Source of the DNA: Gemmatimonadaceae bacterium
GTDB taxonomy: Bacteria; Gemmatimonadota; Gemmatimonadetes; Gemmatimonadales; Gemmatimonadaceae
Length of the DNA: 44,435 nucleotides
Direction of reading: 5' to 3'
Assembly: GCA_014379355.1 (NCBI GenBank)
Contig: JACMLX010000109.1
Coordinates: 1 to 44,435 of the forward strand
A program made the position numbers and the translations under genes. Each line of letters begins with the position of its first letter. Positions within the stretch are counted from its first letter, which is position 1. Under the pieces are notes generated by a model. It made no database searches and was not told the DNA's origin. It worked only from the letters and a program-made list of their open reading frames with translations. Of this stretch, positions 15,865 through 23,489 are shown one piece after another.

Positions 15865-16488
15865 TCACAGTGCGGGAAGGCCTCGGGCTGGTGCGAACGA
15901 TACGGCAATCGGGAATGGCGACGGTGGACCACTTTTCCGGACCGCGGATGGCAGTGACGCCATCCACGCTGCAAATCCGGATTCGACGAGACCGGGGGAC
16001 TGCGTCTGGTCTGCGGCGGCGGTCGTCGCGAGATGATTGGCCCATTCGTTCTGCGGATGACCCGCATGGCCTCGCACCCAGCGCCATTCCACTTCATGGC
16101 CGCCTTTCGAGACGACTGACATCGCCTGGTGCCACAACGACAGATTCTCGACCGGCTTGCCATCGGCCTTCCGCCACTGTTTGCGAGCCCATCCGTGCAC
16201 CCACTGCGTCATGCCGTCCACGAGATACCGCGAGTCCGTCGTGAACACGACACTCAACTTTTCGCCCTTGGCTGACAGGTGGGAAAACGCCTGAATCACG
16301 CTCTGCAGCGCCATGCGATTGTTGGTCGTGTCCGGTTCACTGATCCAGAAATCTCTGCAGACGAGCTCGCTGCTCCTGAGCTGGAACTCGACCAGTCCAC
16401 CGGCGCCCCCCGGTGTCGCGCCCTGCTTGCCGTTTCCCAGGCAACTCTCGTCGGCGTACACCGCCACCAGCGGGTAGCGAGCGCTCAA
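15865..16488 (-). CDS. RNase H-like protein with two altered catalytic sites
   Basis: RNase HI-fold protein, 207 residues, which would cleave RNA in RNA-DNA hybrids if active. The fold is evident from VYADESCLGNG (11-20), TTNNRMALQSVIQAF, TTDSRYLVDGMTQWVHGW and RWVRGHAGHPQNEWANHLA. Against E. coli RNase HI, Asp13 and Asp85 match D10 and D70. Residue 60 is Ala where E48 is expected (NNRMEL reads NNRMAL), and residue 151 is Asn where D134 is expected. A subfamily with this look exists, so the change may be functional rather than decay. A 45-residue C-terminal tail is extra. The start is a TTG inside a TTGA overlap with the small protein upstream. Confidence 0.85.
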   Translation of the reverse strand: MSARYPLVAVYADESCLGNGKQGATPGGAGGLVEFQLRSSELVCRDFWISEPDTTNNRMALQSVIQAFSHLSAKGEKLSVVFTTDSRYLVDGMTQWVHGWARKQWRKADGKPVENLSLWHQAMSVVSKGGHEVEWRWVRGHAGHPQNEWANHLATTAAADQTQSPGLVESGFAAWMASLPSAVRKSGPPSPFPIAVSFAPARGLPAL

Positions 16489-16694
16489 CGCACCACCTCG
16501 AGCCGCTCGATGTCATCGATCTGCACCAGCAGCGGCAACCCGCTCGATGGGTTCTGCGTCAGCAGCACCTCGCGACCGCCCTTCATCTGGATGCCTTCGG
16601 GAATCACGACCATCTCCGCGCCGTTGAGCCGAATCGCGACACGCGACCGATTCACGATCGCGCGCTCCAGTGCGTCGTACTGTGCTGCAGTCAC
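16485..16694 (-). CDS. Small conserved-looking hypothetical protein
   Basis: A 69-residue protein from GTG 16694, with no family I can name. It is predicted beta-rich (SRVAIRLNGAEMVVIPEGI, EVLLTQNPSSGLPLLVQIDD). Its stop overlaps the TTG start of the RNase H-like gene in TTGA, and it begins 15 bases after the M20 peptidase stop. Position inside a tight operon and a composition like its neighbours make it likely to be real. It might be a partner of the RNase H-like protein, but nothing in the sequence proves that. Confidence 0.65.
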   Translation of the reverse strand: MTAAQYDALERAIVNRSRVAIRLNGAEMVVIPEGIQMKGGREVLLTQNPSSGLPLLVQIDDIERLEVVR

Positions 16695-16709
16695 AACGAT
16701 TGTCCGTGG

Positions 16710-17873
16710 CTACGGGTGATGACACCAGTCGAGCGCGAACGCGGTCAGCACCGCCGTCGCCGCGTCGATCTCCGACAACGGCACGTACTCGGTTGCCGCG
16801 TGCGCCAGCGCAATATCGCCCGGCCCGAAGCACACCGCCGGAATACCCGCATCGTTGAGCAGGGCCGCATCGGTCCACGCACTCAGTCCTTCCACCGGCG
16901 GCACCGTGCCGCGCGACCGCTGGTGTGCGGCGGACAATCGCTGGACCAGCGGCGCATCCACCGCCACATCACTTGGCCCCTGCGCCGTGTCCACACGAAC
17001 CGTCACCGACACGGTTGGATCCGACGCGCGCAGGTCCGCCAGCAACGACTCGACGTCGCGCAATACCGATGCCGTCGTTTCGCCGGGAACCGTCCGACGC
17101 TCCACGCGCAGTGTGCACCGTTCCGGATAGGTACTCCAGCCGACACCGCCCGCGATCGTTGACGCGTGCAGCGACGCACGACCGAGCAGCGGGTGTGTGC
17201 GCATGATCAAGTCACGGTGCTGGTAGCGATCGAGCGCGGTCAGCAGCACCGCCGCATGCTGGATGGCGTCGATGCCGAGGTCGTACCGACTGCCATGCGC
17301 GGCACGCCCCGTGAACTCGAATTCGAGCCACACGAAGCCGCGATGCGCGGGACAGATCGCGAGGCGAGTCGGCTCCGTCACGACGGCGATGTCCGCGCGC
17401 GTGCCGCATTCCAGCATGGCGCGTGTGCCCAGCGATTCGAACTCCTCATCGATCACCGCCGCGACGATGATCTCGCCGTGAATGCCACGCTGCGCCGCCT
17501 GCCACGCTGCGACACTCATCGCCGCCACGCCCGCCTTCATGTCGCAGCTGCCACGCCCGTACAGCCGATCACCCTCGATCGTCGGCGCGAACGGCGGATG
17601 ATCCATGCCGTCGACGCCCACCACATCCAGATGACCGTTGAACATCAGCACCGGCGCGCCGGGCGCCGGTGATCCGATGCGGGCAATCAGGTTCGCGCGA
17701 CCGTCGCGCACGTCCTGCCACTCGAGACGGAATCCCCATCCGCCCAGCACTTCGGCCAGCACATGCGCCACGCCCGCTTCTCCGGGGGCACCGGGCACCA
17801 GCGTCGGGTTGCGCGAATCGATGCGTACCAGCGTCTCGGTCAGCGCACGGGCATCGCCCGGTCGGATCGGCAT
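16710..17873 (-). CDS. M20-family amidohydrolase (ArgE/DapE/ACY1 type)
   Basis: Zinc-dependent deacylase or peptidase acting on N-acyl amino acids or small peptides, in the cytosol. From ATG 17873 it has 387 residues. Metal ligands and active site follow the family: FNGHLDVVG (His), GRGSCDMKAG (bridging Asp), AVIDEEFESLGT (catalytic Glu-Glu), VVTEPTRL (Glu), and a final His in the C-terminal block IALAHAATEYV. The dimerisation domain is the middle segment with FTGRAAHGSRYDLGIDAI. The start ATG overlaps the GHMP kinase stop by one base (TGATG). It could be ArgE, DapE or a generic deacetylase; nearby genes do not point to Arg or Lys synthesis. Confidence 0.88.
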   Translation of the reverse strand: MPIRPGDARALTETLVRIDSRNPTLVPGAPGEAGVAHVLAEVLGGWGFRLEWQDVRDGRANLIARIGSPAPGAPVLMFNGHLDVVGVDGMDHPPFAPTIEGDRLYGRGSCDMKAGVAAMSVAAWQAAQRGIHGEIIVAAVIDEEFESLGTRAMLECGTRADIAVVTEPTRLAICPAHRGFVWLEFEFTGRAAHGSRYDLGIDAIQHAAVLLTALDRYQHRDLIMRTHPLLGRASLHASTIAGGVGWSTYPERCTLRVERRTVPGETTASVLRDVESLLADLRASDPTVSVTVRVDTAQGPSDVAVDAPLVQRLSAAHQRSRGTVPPVEGLSAWTDAALLNDAGIPAVCFGPGDIALAHAATEYVPLSEIDAATAVLTAFALDWCHHP

Positions 17874-18826
17874 CACTCTGCTCCGCCTGTCATGTGAAGC
17901 AACACACCGTGACGCGCCACTCGCAGCGGCAGCAGTGTCGCCTGTGCCTCGAGCACCGCGCGCACCGCCGCGACGCGGTCTGCGCGCGCAATGACGAGCA
18001 CGCACCCGCCCCCCGATGCACCCAGTGCCTTCGTGCCAAGTGCGCCGGCCTGCGCAACGCCGAACACGATGCGTTCGATCAGCGGCGTGGTGATGCTCGG
18101 ATGCAGCGCGCGTTGCGCCGTCCACTGTCTCGCGAGCAATGCACCGAGGTGATCGATGTCGCCATCTCGCAGTGCCGCGGCCATGTCGTGCGCGAGGGCC
18201 GCCATCGTCGCGAGTGACTCGCACGTTTGTGTTTCACCGGCGCGATACGCGTCGAGCACAGCGGTGATCGTCCGCGACGACATGCGCGACTCGCCGGTGT
18301 AGGCGATCATCGCGCGCTTCTCGAACGCGGCGATCGTGTCGTCACGCATCGGCACGGATTCGGCGGACGTCGTCGCACCGCAACGGAGCATCAGCGCGCC
18401 GCCGTACGCCGCCGCGTAGTGGTCCTGACAGCCACCCGCGACACCAAGGGTCTCCGTCTCCGTGCTGCGACTGAGCTCGGCCAGCGCCTGTGGTGTGTGG
18501 CGCACGCCTCGAAAGGCGGCCAGCGCGGCGGCCAGTGCGACGCCGGCCGCAGAACTTCCACCGAGTCCAGCGCCAAGAGGAATCGAGGAACGCAGCCGCA
18601 CCGTGACCGGCGGCGCGTCCGCACGCTGCCAGGCGGCGTTCGCCAGCGCGTCCGTCGGCGGTGTGACTGGTGGATCGGCAGGGGTCACCGTCGCGATCGC
18701 CCGCAGCTCGATGGCCACGTTGCAGACGGCGCCGCCCACTTCAACCGTGTATGGCGCAACGTCCGTCCAACCGCCGGCGAGATCGACTCGCGCCGGCGCA
18801 CTCGCGACAATTTCAGCAGGCGTCAT
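17873..18826 (-). CDS. GHMP kinase, sugar-kinase type
   Basis: ATP-dependent small-molecule kinase of the GHMP family, 317 residues. APARVDLAGGWTDVAPYTVE (10-29) matches the sugar-binding N-terminal block of HddA/galactokinase-like members. IPLGAGLGGSSAAGVALA (about 98-115) is the ATP-binding PxxxGLGSSAA loop, and KALGASGGGCVLV is motif 3. The combination resembles D-glycero-D-manno-heptose 7-phosphate kinase or fucose/galactose-type kinases. No heptose pathway genes are adjacent, so the substrate is open. It is the first gene of the minus-strand run and overlaps the M20 peptidase by one base. The start ATG (18826) lies downstream of the terminator of the histone-tailed gene. Confidence 0.85.
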   Translation of the reverse strand: MTPAEIVASAPARVDLAGGWTDVAPYTVEVGGAVCNVAIELRAIATVTPADPPVTPPTDALANAAWQRADAPPVTVRLRSSIPLGAGLGGSSAAGVALAAALAAFRGVRHTPQALAELSRSTETETLGVAGGCQDHYAAAYGGALMLRCGATTSAESVPMRDDTIAAFEKRAMIAYTGESRMSSRTITAVLDAYRAGETQTCESLATMAALAHDMAAALRDGDIDHLGALLARQWTAQRALHPSITTPLIERIVFGVAQAGALGTKALGASGGGCVLVIARADRVAAVRAVLEAQATLLPLRVARHGVLLHMTGGAE

Positions 18827-18945
18827 TCGCGGCTCGCTTGGTCAGAAAGTGGCGGGCGAAGCTACCACACCACGATGGGTGTCGCACCCGTGTCGCGCGC
18901 TGTCAGGGGCGATTGCGCCATGCCGTCATGGGCGAACAGGCAAAT

Positions 18946-18974
18946 GCCCGCAGCGCCGGTACGGCACTGCGGGC
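18946..18974 (-). terminator. Strong hairpin terminator
   Basis: gcccgcag at 18946-18953 pairs with ctgcgggc at 18967-18974, and the stem continues after one mismatch with gccg/cggc around a gta loop, 12 of 13 positions paired. It is flanked by aaat on the plus side and gttt on the other, so on the minus strand the stem is followed by attt. It sits 48 bases past the stop of the histone-tailed gene. Confidence 0.65.
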
Positions 18975-19021
18975 GTTTCGCACGCGAGAAGGACGAGATG
19001 GGCGGCGTGTCGCCGCCTGGC

Positions 19022-19873
19022 TCACTTCTTCTTCGACGCCGGCTTGACCGGGGCTTTTGCTGCCGGTTTCGCCGGAGCCTTCGCTGCGACCTTCGCCGCC
19101 ACCTTGGCGACAGGCGTCTTCGCCGCGGGAGCCTTGGACGCGGATGCCGCCTTGGCAGCCGGCACGGTGGCCTTTGCAGCGGGCGCCGCCGGCTTGACGG
19201 CTGCAACCGCGGCCTTCGGCGCGGCGGACTTCGTGTCCGCCTTCACGGGCTCGGCAATCGGAGCCTCGGCCTTGGCCGCAGGCGCTTTCGCGACCGCGGC
19301 CTTGGCAATCGACGTGTTGGCCAGCGGAATCACGGTCGGCTCAGGAATCGGCGTCGGCGGTGCGACCTTCACCGGTGCAGGTGCCGGCGACGAAATCGTC
19401 GGCGGTCCTGCCGTCGGACGACCCGCATTCGCGATCGGCGCCGCCGGCAGCGAGAGCGCTTCGGCCAGGCTGGCCAATGGCTGCACCTTGGCCGCGGTCG
19501 GCTTGCCCGGCGTGACCTTGCCCGGAGGCGGCTCGACCGGCTTCCGCTTCGATGCGTATTCCGCGACCTCGTCCAGCAACCCCTGCGCGTCCTCGGTGGA
19601 CATCAGGGCGCGACGGCGGAAATAGTCCACCACGTCACGCGTGCTCTCCAGACTCAGCTCGGTGTCGGCAATGGCGGCACGCACGATGTTCTTCAGCGCA
19701 TTCGCCATCTTGCTACCCGCCTCGAACTGGATCTCGTTCGCGCGCGCCGTCATCTCGGCGACGGTGTCGCGAATATCCGTGCCGCGGTGGCCAGGGCTAC
19801 GCTTCACGGGCGGAGCCGGAGTCGGCGCCACCTCGGTGGGAGCAACGGGCACGTCGGGAATCATGGGTTCCAT
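19022..19873 (-). CDS. Histone H1-like Ala/Lys/Pro-tailed protein
   Basis: A 283-residue protein in two parts. Residues about 30-110 form an alpha-helical domain (RDTVAEMTARANEIQFEAGS, MANALKNIVRAAIADTELSL, RDVVDYFRRRALMSTEDAQG), reminiscent of phasin-like or coiled regulatory proteins. From about 150 to the end it is Ala/Lys/Pro-rich with AAKAP, PAAKA and VKPA words and ends in KPASKKK, like eukaryotic H1 and bacterial Hc1/AlgP tails. The tail should be disordered and positively charged and could bind DNA or polyphosphate. It has its own promoter candidate and terminator, so it is monocistronic. Whether it is a nucleoid or a granule-associated protein cannot be decided from sequence. Confidence 0.75.
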   Translation of the reverse strand: MEPMIPDVPVAPTEVAPTPAPPVKRSPGHRGTDIRDTVAEMTARANEIQFEAGSKMANALKNIVRAAIADTELSLESTRDVVDYFRRRALMSTEDAQGLLDEVAEYASKRKPVEPPPGKVTPGKPTAAKVQPLASLAEALSLPAAPIANAGRPTAGPPTISSPAPAPVKVAPPTPIPEPTVIPLANTSIAKAAVAKAPAAKAEAPIAEPVKADTKSAAPKAAVAAVKPAAPAAKATVPAAKAASASKAPAAKTPVAKVAAKVAAKAPAKPAAKAPVKPASKKK

Positions 19874-19989
19874 ACAGATTGATGGGCGCCGTCGCGTCGG
19901 GTTTGAAAGCCCCGGTTCGGCGCGTCAGATACTACGAAGCGCCGCGTCAGCGCTCTCGTGGCGCAACGCGGCTGCGTGACAACGTGGGA

Positions 19990-20017
19990 AGCATAAGCGG
20001 GTCCATACAAAACGCAA
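19990..20017 (-). promoter_or_regulatory. Sigma-70-like promoter candidate
   Basis: On the minus strand TTGCGT (20017-20012) and TATGCT (19995-19990) are separated by 16 bases, a fair -35/-10 pair in otherwise GC-rich DNA. It faces the histone-tailed gene, with a predicted leader of about 110 bases. No such pair was obvious for the divergent CoA-transferase gene. Confidence 0.4.
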
Positions 20018-20093
20018 GTCCGACGTCGGATGCTGCCGCTGACCGACCTCAGGAAGATTGTGACATGATTTCCAGCATCAATGGAGCAGTAAC

Positions 20094-21197
20094 GTGACAG
20101 CTTCGCCGCTCTCTGGTGTCAAGGTGCTCGATCTGAGCCGCGTTCTCGCAGGACCGCTCTGCACCATGACACTGGGGGATCTGGGCGCCGACGTCATCAA
20201 GGTCGAGCGGCCGGAGGGGGGTGATGAGACCCGAGGCTGGGGTCCTCCCTTCGACGCGCGCGGAGGATCGGCGTATTTCCTGAGTATCAATCGCAACAAG
20301 CGTTCGCTCACCGCCGACCTGAAATCGGCGCGCGATCGCGAGTTCGTCACGCAGCTCATCCTCGAGGCCGACGTCGTCGTGGAAAATTTCCTTCCCGCAG
20401 TACTGTCGCGTAATGGCCTCGATAGTGATGTGTTGCTGACGGAAAATTCTCGACTGATCTGGTGCAGCATTCGCGGCTATCCTACCGACCTTTCGCGGCC
20501 GGGTTACGATTTCGCCATGCAGGCGGAGGCAGGGTGGATGAGTGTGACGGGTGAACCGGACGGCGTGCCGGTACGCACTGCCGTCGCCCTGATCGATGTC
20601 CTGACCGGTAAGGATGCGGCGATCGCCGTGCTGGCGGCGTTGCTCGGACGCCGTACTGGTTCGGCTGCCGATCGCACCGTCACCATCACGCTGGGCGGCA
20701 GCGCCGTGGCCGCGCTCGCGAATGTGGCGCAGAACGCCCTCGTCTCCGGCAACGAGGCTGGGCGCTGGGGAAACGCGCACGCCAACCTGGTGCCGTATCA
20801 GTTGTTCGAGACTGCCGATCGCCCGATGGTCGTCGCGGTGGGCAGTGACGCACAATGGCGTGCGCTGACTGGCGTGCTCGCGTCCGAGACTCTGGCGGCG
20901 GACGAGCGTCTTCGCGCGAACGCCGGTCGTGTCGTCCATCGCGAGGCCTGCGTGACCGCCGTGCAGGAGATCCTGCGCACGCGGCCTGCGGCCGAATGGC
21001 AAATCCGTTGTCAGAGTGCGGGCGTGCCGGTGGGCATGCTGCGCACCGTGCGTGAAGCACTCGCGACGACGGACGCCTCACCACTCACTGGTGTGCCATC
21101 GAGCGTCGGCGGCGCAGTCTTTCGCCCTCCGCCGCTGCTCGGTGAACACTCGGCGGAGATTCGACGCTACGGATGGGGAACGCCACGAGCGACCTGA
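20094..21197 (+). CDS. CaiB/BaiF family (class III) CoA-transferase
   Basis: Moves CoA between a thioester and an organic acid through an aspartyl-CoA thioester intermediate. The 367-residue protein opens with LSGVKVLDLSRVLAGPLCTM and LGADVIKVERPEGGDETRGW, both family hallmarks. The catalytic Asp is Asp139 in RPGYDFAMQAEAGWM. It is slightly shorter than the usual 390-410 residues because of a compact C-terminal region. The start is GTG 20094 with ggag 10 bases upstream. No dedicated dehydrogenase or hydratase is adjacent, so the substrate is unassigned. The downstream ECF sigma gene is separate (about 90 bases). Confidence 0.9.
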   Translation: MTASPLSGVKVLDLSRVLAGPLCTMTLGDLGADVIKVERPEGGDETRGWGPPFDARGGSAYFLSINRNKRSLTADLKSARDREFVTQLILEADVVVENFLPAVLSRNGLDSDVLLTENSRLIWCSIRGYPTDLSRPGYDFAMQAEAGWMSVTGEPDGVPVRTAVALIDVLTGKDAAIAVLAALLGRRTGSAADRTVTITLGGSAVAALANVAQNALVSGNEAGRWGNAHANLVPYQLFETADRPMVVAVGSDAQWRALTGVLASETLAADERLRANAGRVVHREACVTAVQEILRTRPAAEWQIRCQSAGVPVGMLRTVREALATTDASPLTGVPSSVGGAVFRPPPLLGEHSAEIRRYGWGTPRAT

Positions 21198-21284
21198 AGC
21201 GCGTTCCTGTGCGCGCGCTCCCCACCCGAACGTGTGACGCCGATTGCAGTCTGTCGTCTGCTTCGTGCCATGGGAACACTCGTC

Positions 21285-21911
21285 ATGTCTGAGCGGAAGT
21301 TGTGGGGGGCGTCACACGGTGGTTATCGTGCCGACGTGCAAACTCCCCCTCAAACACTTCCGGCTGACATTGCCGAGCAGGCGGATGTCGACGCCCGATC
21401 CATTGCCCGCGTGCTGGCGGGTGATCGTGAGGCTTTCGCCGTCCTGGTGACGAAGTACAGCGATCCGCTGTATCGGCACGCGTTGAATATGACGGGCTCC
21501 CCTGATGTCGCCGAGGACATCATGCAGGCCTCGTTCATCAAAGCGTTTTCGCATCTCGGTGAGGTGCGTGGACGGTTCGATGCGTGGATTTTCCGAATCG
21601 TAGCGAACGGGTGCAAGGATTGGTTGAAGAACATCCGGCGCACGCACGTGAGCTATGAAGAGGACGATCAACCGTCACACCTGACGACGCCGGACGAAGA
21701 ACTCGATCGTAGTGAGCTTCGTGTCGACCTCGACTGGGCCCTGGGCCAGTTGTCCCCGTCGTTGCGGGAAGCCTTCGTGATGAAACACGTCGAGGGTCGA
21801 TCGTACGAGGAGATGGCTGAGATGCTGGACTCTACTGTCGGCGCGCTCAAGATGCGTGTGCATCGTGCACGCGAAGCGTTGCAGGCTCTTCTCGAGGAGA
21901 AGTACGCATGA
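21285..21911 (+). CDS. ECF RNA polymerase sigma factor
   Basis: Extracytoplasmic-function sigma-70 factor of about 208 residues. Region 2 is visible as FAVLVTKYSDPLYRHALNMT, VAEDIMQASFIKAFSHL and FDAWIFRIVANGCKDWLKN. Region 4 is DLDWALGQLSPSLREAFVMK, SYEEMAEMLDSTVGALKMRV and HRAREALQ, with the helix-turn-helix in the centre. The start is uncertain: ATG 21285 is given because gggaa lies 8 bases before it, while GTG 21234, ATG 21270 and GTG 21336 are also in frame. The downstream gene overlaps it as ATGA and encodes a membrane-anchored protein, so this looks like a sigma/anti-sigma pair. No sensory domain is fused to it. Confidence 0.88.
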   Translation: MSERKLWGASHGGYRADVQTPPQTLPADIAEQADVDARSIARVLAGDREAFAVLVTKYSDPLYRHALNMTGSPDVAEDIMQASFIKAFSHLGEVRGRFDAWIFRIVANGCKDWLKNIRRTHVSYEEDDQPSHLTTPDEELDRSELRVDLDWALGQLSPSLREAFVMKHVEGRSYEEMAEMLDSTVGALKMRVHRAREALQALLEEKYA

Positions 21912-22384
21912 TGATGGACATGACACCCAATCCAGAGGGCGCGCGGGGAGACCGAGAAGTCACCCCGCCCTCGGCAAACAAGCCCCTGGGAGATCGGCCG
22001 CTGGCCGATCGTGAAGTTCCGCTGCGTGCTGATGGCGCGATGGCGGCGTTGAACGCGTGGCTCGACGGCGAAGCTCCGGCCCCGCGTCTGGCGAACAATC
22101 AGCTCACTCCCGAGGCCGAACTGTGGTCCCGGATCAGCCGAGAGGCGTCGGCGCGCAAGGATGTGCGCACGCCCGCTCACGTGGCCGCGCAGATCATGAA
22201 CGCGCTGCCGCCCGCGACCGCGACACGTCTGGTCGCGGCGCCGGCTGTACATAGTTCGACCACCCCCGTGGCGCGCGCCGTTCCAACCGCGACGTCGCAG
22301 GGCATCACGATGCTGCCGGCCACGCTGGCGTTGCTCGCGGTGGTGTTCATGACGTTGGGCGCAGTGCTGGCGCGGTTCCTGTAA
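21908..22384 (+). CDS. Putative membrane-anchored anti-sigma factor
   Basis: A 158-residue protein starting four bases inside the sigma factor gene (ATGA). Residues 1-40 are polar and rich in Pro and Arg. A helix AMAALNAWLDGEAPAPRLAN (about 44-63) and ELWSRISREASARK follow, then a Pro/Thr linker and one C-terminal membrane span (TLALLAVVFMTLGAVLARFL). The zinc-binding HxxxCxxC of classical ZAS anti-sigma factors is absent. The position and topology argue for an anti-sigma or sigma-tethering role; similarity to a family is not evident. A strong terminator follows, so the operon probably ends here. Confidence 0.65.
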   Translation: MMMDMTPNPEGARGDREVTPPSANKPLGDRPLADREVPLRADGAMAALNAWLDGEAPAPRLANNQLTPEAELWSRISREASARKDVRTPAHVAAQIMNALPPATATRLVAAPAVHSSTTPVARAVPTATSQGITMLPATLALLAVVFMTLGAVLARFL

Positions 22385-22435
22385 AGCATCATTGGGTCGG
22401 TTGCGTCGCGATCCGCGACGAATTGCGGGACTTCG

Positions 22436-22467
22436 GCGGGGCGGTGATCTTTCGATCATCGCCCCGC
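22436..22467 (+). terminator. Intrinsic terminator after the sigma operon
   Basis: gcggggcg-gtgatc (22436-22449) pairs with gatcat-cgccccgc (22454-22467) around a tttc loop: 14 positions with a single G-T wobble. It is followed by tgccgttt, a short U stretch. Another small stem gtcgcg/cgcgac lies just upstream (22405-22419). Confidence 0.7.
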
Positions 22468-22497
22468 TGCCGTTTACCGCTTTGTCAGGGCCCATGG

Positions 22498-22818
22498 GTG
22501 CGTTTCAACACCGTCCAGTTGTGCCTCACTCTGGTTGCCATATCACCCTTCATTTTGCTGGCGCAACGCCGCGACGTATCGACAGTCAGTGCGCACGTCA
22601 GGGTCGCTCGGCTGCAGCCGAATGGAAAGTTTGACCGCGACACGTACGCAAGACATGACTCTGTGAAACTTCGGGACAAGTCTGGCTATGGCTTCGTACT
22701 GCGTCATCATACCAATCTCTGCGTTGATCGGTGGGGCATCTGGCGTGAGAAGTCGCGAGCGCTGAATCATGGTTCCGCTCTTGCCATAGCTATCTCGCAG
22801 GACGATACGCCGCCTTGA
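22498..22818 (+). CDS. Possible small secreted protein, atypical base composition
   Basis: A 106-residue frame from GTG 22498. Its N-terminus VRFNTVQLCLTLVAISPFIL ends near LAQ and looks like a signal peptide, followed by a soluble part (RRDVSTVSAHVRVARLQPNG and YGFVLRHHTNLCVDRWGIW). No family is recognised. The third-position G/C preference is clearly weaker than in all neighbours, and no ribosome site is evident, so it may be foreign or not a gene at all. It follows the terminator of the sigma operon and overlaps the convergent DUF2911 gene by 29 bases at its 3' end. The region would otherwise be a 400-base gap. Confidence 0.35.
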   Translation: MRFNTVQLCLTLVAISPFILLAQRRDVSTVSAHVRVARLQPNGKFDRDTYARHDSVKLRDKSGYGFVLRHHTNLCVDRWGIWREKSRALNHGSALAIAISQDDTPP

Positions 22819-23329
22819 TGCGCAGGTCGATCCCCGTCGTGCCCCACTGAAATCGCAGTGTCGCCTCGTCGCGCAGGACGGCTGGAAAGAACCACGTCAA
22901 CGTTTCGATATGCGACGCCTGCGTCGGTGTCACATCGAGTCGCAATGCATCACTCGCAGCGCCCGGATACGGCGTATGCTGGATCTTCGTTCGGCGATTG
23001 AGGATGAACGTCCACGCACCGCCCGCTCGCGGAACCAGCCACAGCGTGTACGTCCCCTTCTCGACGGCCTGGCCTTCCAGCGTGATATCGCGGCTGATCG
23101 TCAGTTGCGTGGCCAGATCAGCGCCCGGGTGCCAGATGCTGTCCCATGGCACGAGGGTGCCGAACAGCGTCCTGCCGCGGGCGGTCGGACGCCCATATTC
23201 GAGGCTGAGATCCGTGAAGGCCACACGCTGCGACACGGTGCCGCGCTGGCTGAACGGATACCCCTGCGCGTGCGCCATCGGCGACGCGGCGATCATCAGT
23301 CCGACGAGCAGTGCGAGACGCGCGTGCAT
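22790..23329 (-). CDS. DUF2911 secreted protein
   Basis: A 179-residue exported protein of the DUF2911 family, common in Bacteroidota, Gemmatimonadota and Acidobacteriota; its biochemical role is unknown. The ATG 23329 start gives a signal peptide MHARLALLVGLMIAASPMAH, then AQ. Family marks are SLEYGRPTARGRTLFGTLVP, WHPGADLATQLTISRDITL and KGTYTLWLVPRAGGAWTFIL. A longer frame to 23464 lacks a signal peptide. It is divergent from the nitrilase gene with 160 bases between, and monocistronic as far as seen. Confidence 0.88.
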   Translation of the reverse strand: MHARLALLVGLMIAASPMAHAQGYPFSQRGTVSQRVAFTDLSLEYGRPTARGRTLFGTLVPWDSIWHPGADLATQLTISRDITLEGQAVEKGTYTLWLVPRAGGAWTFILNRRTKIQHTPYPGAASDALRLDVTPTQASHIETLTWFFPAVLRDEATLRFQWGTTGIDLRIKAAYRPAR

Positions 23330-23489
23330 GGTGCGTAGGAGCGAAGGTTTCCGGTCGAGCGGTGCGGTGGGGCACGCGATAACGTTCCTCGCGTTCGCCA
23401 CAAGGTATTGCCCGTCGCGCGCAATCGTTCCCGCACCGCGGGTCTGCCGCGCGGGCATGCGCACGTGTCATTCCACCTCTCGCACGCCG

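Noticed and set aside
18227..19882. Long plus-strand frame over the GHMP kinase and histone-tailed gene
   Set aside because: Composition is Arg/Gly/Leu-rich shadow; both minus-strand genes have clear family or structural support.
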